A stretch of 64,000 bases of DNA from Polaribacter cellanae (lineage in GTDB: Bacteria; Bacteroidota; Bacteroidia; Flavobacteriales; Flavobacteriaceae): the NCBI RefSeq assembly GCF_017569185.1, contig NZ_CP071869.1, positions 1,292,001 through 1,356,000 of the forward strand. Direction: 5' to 3'. The notes beneath the pieces were generated by a model. It searched no databases. It saw only the letters and a list, made by a program, of their open reading frames with translations, and had not been told where the DNA came from. Of the stretch, positions 60,914 to 64,000 are shown in pieces (position 1 is the first letter of the stretch; every line of letters begins with the position of its first letter). Position numbers and translations under genes: made by a program.

Positions 60914-62824
60914 ATGAGTAAAATAATTGGAATCGATTTAGGTACAACAAACTCTTGTGTTTCTGTAATGGAAGGAAATGAGCCAGTTGTTATACCTAAC
61001 TCAGAAGGAAAAAGAACGACACCATCTATTGTTGCCTTTGTTGAAGGTGGAGAACGTAAAATTGGTGATCCTGCAAAAAGACAAGCAGTTACAAACCCTA
61101 CAAAAACAGTTTCTTCTATAAAACGTTTTATGGGAAATAAATTTTCTGAATCTTCAAAAGAGGCAAAAAGAGTGCCTTATAAAGTAGTTAAAGGAGATAA
61201 TGATACACCAAGAGTAGATATTGATGGTCGTTTATATACACCACAAGAAATCTCTGCAATGGTATTGCAAAAAATGAAAAAAACAGCGGAAGACTATTTA
61301 GGCTCTGATGTTGCTGAAGCTGTAATTACAGTTCCTGCATATTTTAACGATGCACAAAGACAAGCTACAAAAGAAGCTGGTGAAATTGCAGGCTTAAATG
61401 TAAGAAGAATTATAAACGAACCTACTGCTGCTGCATTAGCTTATGGATTAGACAAATCTAACGACGATAAAAAAATTGTTGTTTTTGATTTTGGTGGAGG
61501 AACACATGATGTTTCTATCTTAGAATTAGGAGATGGCGTTTTTGAAGTATTAGCTACAGATGGAGATACGCATTTAGGTGGAGATGATGTTGATGAGAAA
61601 ATTATCAATTGGTTAGCAGATGAGTTTAAAGCCGACGAAAATATGGATTTAAGAGAAGATCCTATGGCTTTACAACGTTTAAAAGAAGCTGCTGAAAAAG
61701 CAAAAATAGAATTATCTTCTTCGACTTCAACAGAAATTAATCTACCTTATGTTACTGCAACTTCTAGCGGACCAAAGCACTTGGTAAGAACTTTGTCTAG
61801 ATCTAAATTCGAACAATTAATAGACGATTTAGTAAAAAGAACAATAGAACCTTGCGAAACTGCTTTAAAAAATGCAGATTTATCTAAATCAGATATCGAT
61901 GAAATTGTATTAGTTGGTGGTTCTACAAGAATACCTGCTGTACAAGAAGCTGTAGAAAAATTCTTTGGAAAAGCACCAAGTAAAGGTGTAAACCCAGATG
62001 AAGTTGTTGCTTTAGGAGCTGCAATACAAGGTGGCGTTTTATCTGGAGACGTTAAAGATGTATTGTTATTAGACGTTACTCCTTTATCTTTAGGTATCGA
62101 AACAATGGGAAATGTTTTCACAAAATTAATTGATGCAAACACAACCATTCCTACAAAAAAATCGCAAGTATTCTCTACAGCAGTAGACAACCAACCTTCA
62201 GTAGACATTCATGTTTTACAAGGTGAAAGAGCAATGGCTGCAGACAATAAAACAATTGGGCGTTTTCAGTTAACAGATATTCCTCCAGCACAAAGAGGTG
62301 TACCACAAATTGAAGTAACTTTTGATATAGATGCCAATGGTATTATAAAAGTATCTGCAGTAGATAAAGCTACAGGAAAATCGCAAGACATTCGTATCGA
62401 AGCTTCTTCTGGATTGTCTGAAGAAGAAATCGAAAAAATGAAACGTGATGCAGAAGCAAATGCAGATGCAGATAAAACCGCTAAAGAAACTGCAGAAAAA
62501 GTAAATGGAGCAGATTCTATGATTTTTCAAACAGAAAAGCAATTAAAAGAATTTGGAGACAAATTATCTGCAGATAAAAAAGAGCCAATCGAAGCTGCTT
62601 TAGTAGAATTAAAAGCTGCACACGAATCTAAAGATTTAGCACAAATCGATGCTGCAATGGAAAAAATTAACGAAGCTTGGAAAGTTGCCTCTGAAGAAAT
62701 GTATGCTGCACAAGGTGGTGCTGAAGGCGCAAATGCAGGGGCACAACAACAAGGTGAACCAGAAGCTGGAAATGCAGATAGTGGAGACAATGTTGAAGAT
62801 GTAGATTTTGAAGAAGTAAAGTAA
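60914..62824 (+). CDS. dnaK: Molecular chaperone DnaK (Hsp70)
   Basis: 636 residues. N-terminal ATPase begins [20 protein letters not shown], with [15 protein letters not shown] and [13 protein letters not shown]. The substrate domain has the [13 protein letters not shown] linker region, and the C-terminal lid ends in EDVDFEEVK. It folds and holds unfolded proteins together with DnaJ and GrpE, neither of which is encoded in this window. A stem-loop at 62956-62988 follows after about 130 bp of AT-rich DNA with two weaker hairpins. Confidence 0.97.
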   Translation: MSKIIGIDLGTTNSCVSVMEGNEPVVIPNSEGKRTTPSIVAFVEGGERKIGDPAKRQAVTNPTKTVSSIKRFMGNKFSESSKEAKRVPYKVVKGDNDTPRVDIDGRLYTPQEISAMVLQKMKKTAEDYLGSDVAEAVITVPAYFNDAQRQATKEAGEIAGLNVRRIINEPTAAALAYGLDKSNDDKKIVVFDFGGGTHDVSILELGDGVFEVLATDGDTHLGGDDVDEKIINWLADEFKADENMDLREDPMALQRLKEAAEKAKIELSSSTSTEINLPYVTATSSGPKHLVRTLSRSKFEQLIDDLVKRTIEPCETALKNADLSKSDIDEIVLVGGSTRIPAVQEAVEKFFGKAPSKGVNPDEVVALGAAIQGGVLSGDVKDVLLLDVTPLSLGIETMGNVFTKLIDANTTIPTKKSQVFSTAVDNQPSVDIHVLQGERAMAADNKTIGRFQLTDIPPAQRGVPQIEVTFDIDANGIIKVSAVDKATGKSQDIRIEASSGLSEEEIEKMKRDAEANADADKTAKETAEKVNGADSMIFQTEKQLKEFGDKLSADKKEPIEAALVELKAAHESKDLAQIDAAMEKINEAWKVASEEMYAAQGGAEGANAGAQQQGEPEAGNADSGDNVEDVDFEEVK

Positions 62825-62955
62825 GTGAAATAGTATTTTGTAAAAACAAAATACATAATTGAACTTATCCCGCTGAAAAGCGGAATCTCAAAAAATAGTT
62901 TTAAATAAACTTGAATGAGACTATTCAAAAGAAATTTAATTTTCTATAAATATTT

Positions 62956-62988
62956 AAAACGCAATCATTAATTTGGTTGCGTTTTTTT
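62956..62988 (+). terminator. Terminator behind dnaK
   Basis: AAAACGCAATC pairs with GGTTGCGTTTT (one G-U) around an 8-nt loop, followed by T-run. Confidence 0.8.
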
Positions 62989-63018
62989 CTTTTAATTATA
63001 TTTACAGAAATATTCTGC

Positions 63019-63543
63019 TTGAAAACCTACAACCAAACCAACTTCTTTAAACATACTTTTTGTGAATTCAAACAAGTAAATAATTTTCAATTTCCAGAAA
63101 ATACAAACTACAAAAGTAAATCTGAAAGTATGTATTTTTATACAGAAAAAGGTGTGTATAGAAAATCGAATCATTGGGGAAGAGTTGCCAACTGTCGATG
63201 GAAATTAATTGCTAATGCTACATATAAAAACCAGAACATTATAATTGGTTTTGCAAAATGGAGGGACTTCTTCCCTATCAATTCAAAAGAAAAAATATTT
63301 TATATTGAAGTGAATTTTGAAGAAAAAACAGCGAAACTTCAACCTAAAAAAGAAAAAACAACTGCTTTTCTGTTTTCATTTTCTAAAGCACAACAAAGAA
63401 TAAAACAAATAACACATTTATTTAAAGACGATAAATGGGCACAATATTTCGATTTGGAAATTGAAGAATTACGTTTTAAAATTATCACGGATTTTATAAA
63501 TTCTGATAAAACGCTTCAGGAAATAAAATACACCAAAAAATAA
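63019..63543 (+). CDS. Uncharacterised small protein with conserved Trp/Tyr block
   Basis: From the TTG at 63019 the protein has 174 residues. Frames further upstream (from 62977) run through the dnaK terminator and encode a non-conserved stretch. The central block YFYTEKGVYRKSNHWGRVANCRWKL is distinctive. The rest is K-rich and soluble, with no signal peptide from this start. I do not recognise a domain or function. Confidence 0.6.
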   Translation: MKTYNQTNFFKHTFCEFKQVNNFQFPENTNYKSKSESMYFYTEKGVYRKSNHWGRVANCRWKLIANATYKNQNIIIGFAKWRDFFPINSKEKIFYIEVNFEEKTAKLQPKKEKTTAFLFSFSKAQQRIKQITHLFKDDKWAQYFDLEIEELRFKIITDFINSDKTLQEIKYTKK

Positions 63544-63552
63544 TATATGCTT

Positions 63553-64000
63553 CTAATTGGCTGCTAGGTTTTCTCTAGAAAGTTCTTTCGTTTCGAAGTT
63601 GTAGAAAATATATTTCTTAGTATCTAAACTCTCATTTATAATTTGAAATTTTGGAAAAGCTTCAAAAGAATTACTATAAATTTGTTTTAGCTCTACAGAA
63701 AAATTTTTTATATTTTCTGTTGCTTCAATTGAAATGCCTACGATTTTATATTCTTTAAAAGCTAAAAGTAATTGCCTTTCAGTTATAGATGTACCAGAAT
63801 AAGACGAAAAAGGATACGACTCTAATCTATCGAATTCATTCGTATAATACTTAACAATTTTAAACTTCGAATCCTTATCTATATCTTCAAAATTTACCGT
63901 AATTTCAAAAACATAATCATCTAAACTAGAAAGTGGGGTAAATTTTTCTTCTTCGGTACAAGAAAAAAATAAAAGTACAACAGAAATAAAGGGTATAAGA
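63553..64000 (-). CDS. Lipoprotein, 5' end beyond the window (partial)
   Basis: The minus strand is open from the right edge to TAG at 63553-63555 (149 codons visible). The visible start is a lipoprotein signal (ISVVLLFFSCTEEE) whose Met lies off the window. A beta-rich mature domain follows (LDDYVFEITVNFED, YKIVGISIEATENIKNFS, KYIFYNFETKELS). No family recognised. Probably an outer-membrane lipoprotein. Confidence 0.8.
   Translation of the reverse strand, partial: LIPFISVVLLFFSCTEEEKFTPLSSLDDYVFEITVNFEDIDKDSKFKIVKYYTNEFDRLESYPFSSYSGTSITERQLLLAFKEYKIVGISIEATENIKNFSVELKQIYSNSFEAFPKFQIINESLDTKKYIFYNFETKELSRENLAAN

Noticed and set aside
61747..62208. 153-codon frame antisense to dnaK
   Set aside because: DnaK is certain on the other strand, and the shadow frame has no motif or start signal.
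1..64000. CRISPR array, tRNA or rRNA genes
   Set aside because: No regularly spaced direct repeats, no cloverleaf with a GTTCRA-type T-loop and no rRNA-like stretch was found by eye in the gaps between genes.

Overview
The window looks like a chromosome segment from a marine-type member of the Flavobacteriaceae (Bacteroidetes), close to Polaribacter or Tenacibaculum. The evidence is the strongly AT-rich DNA, promoters of the Bacteroidetes TAnnTTTG type, many lipoproteins and TonB-dependent receptors, family-specific domains (DUF1599, DUF6607, DUF6686, DUF2853, DUF5117-type protease, HmuY), a flavobacterial DnaK, and degenerate intergenic repeats around TTCTCGACTGCGCTCGAA. I found no rRNA, tRNA or CRISPR array.

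Layout. 1-8.5 kb: an MFS exporter behind a possible leader-ORF/terminator attenuator, a DUF1684 lipoprotein, a crotonase, fluoride channel CrcB, a DoxX/MauE membrane protein, DUF1599, LOG-family enzyme, FolP, a lone ExbD and the c-di-AMP synthase CdaA. 8.6-10.5 kb: an IS element whose transposase is frameshifted; its ends (8628 and 10273) can be placed from imperfect terminal repeats and a 6-bp flanking duplication. A decayed PIN-toxin gene follows. 10.5-18.4 kb: RluD-type pseudouridine synthase, PASTA protein, Ddl, CoaD, an M14 peptidase lipoprotein and a two-subunit molybdenum hydroxylase.

18.5-23.7 kb is the most interesting part: four overlapping genes encoding a C5-cytosine DNA methyltransferase, an 866-residue protein with two GHKL ATPase modules (MutL/MORC-like at the N-terminus, histidine-kinase-like at the C-terminus), a receiver-like protein and a small protein with a caspase/CHAT-like His-Cys pair. 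I read it as a candidate defence system joining DNA modification, phosphorelay-like signalling and a protease effector. No restriction nuclease is visible.

23.7-33.5 kb: SulP transporter, divergent NUDIX/pyrE with interlocked promoters, SRPBCC protein, BirA, and a long operon rsfS-ftsH-LUD-cdsA-psd-ACBP-YceI that ends in a clear terminator. 33.5-40.1 kb: SDR epimerase, DUF5117-type metalloprotease, and a VWA/MoxR-type AAA pair. 40.1-51.5 kb: two iron-acquisition loci. One is a minus-strand run of TonB receptor, exported ankyrin protein, DUF2271 and a PepSY-flavodoxin-reductase fusion. The other is a haem locus with an HmuR-like receptor, HmuY and a divergent DUF6607 gene. 51.7-64 kb: M28 peptidase, membrane proteins, an ECF sigma factor with two matching divergent promoters, DUF2914 protein, YaaA, a VapBC-like toxin-antitoxin pair, L-serine dehydratase, DUF2853, DnaK behind a sigma-54-like site, and two poorly known genes at the right edge.

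All calls come from reading motifs by eye. No database search or computation was run.
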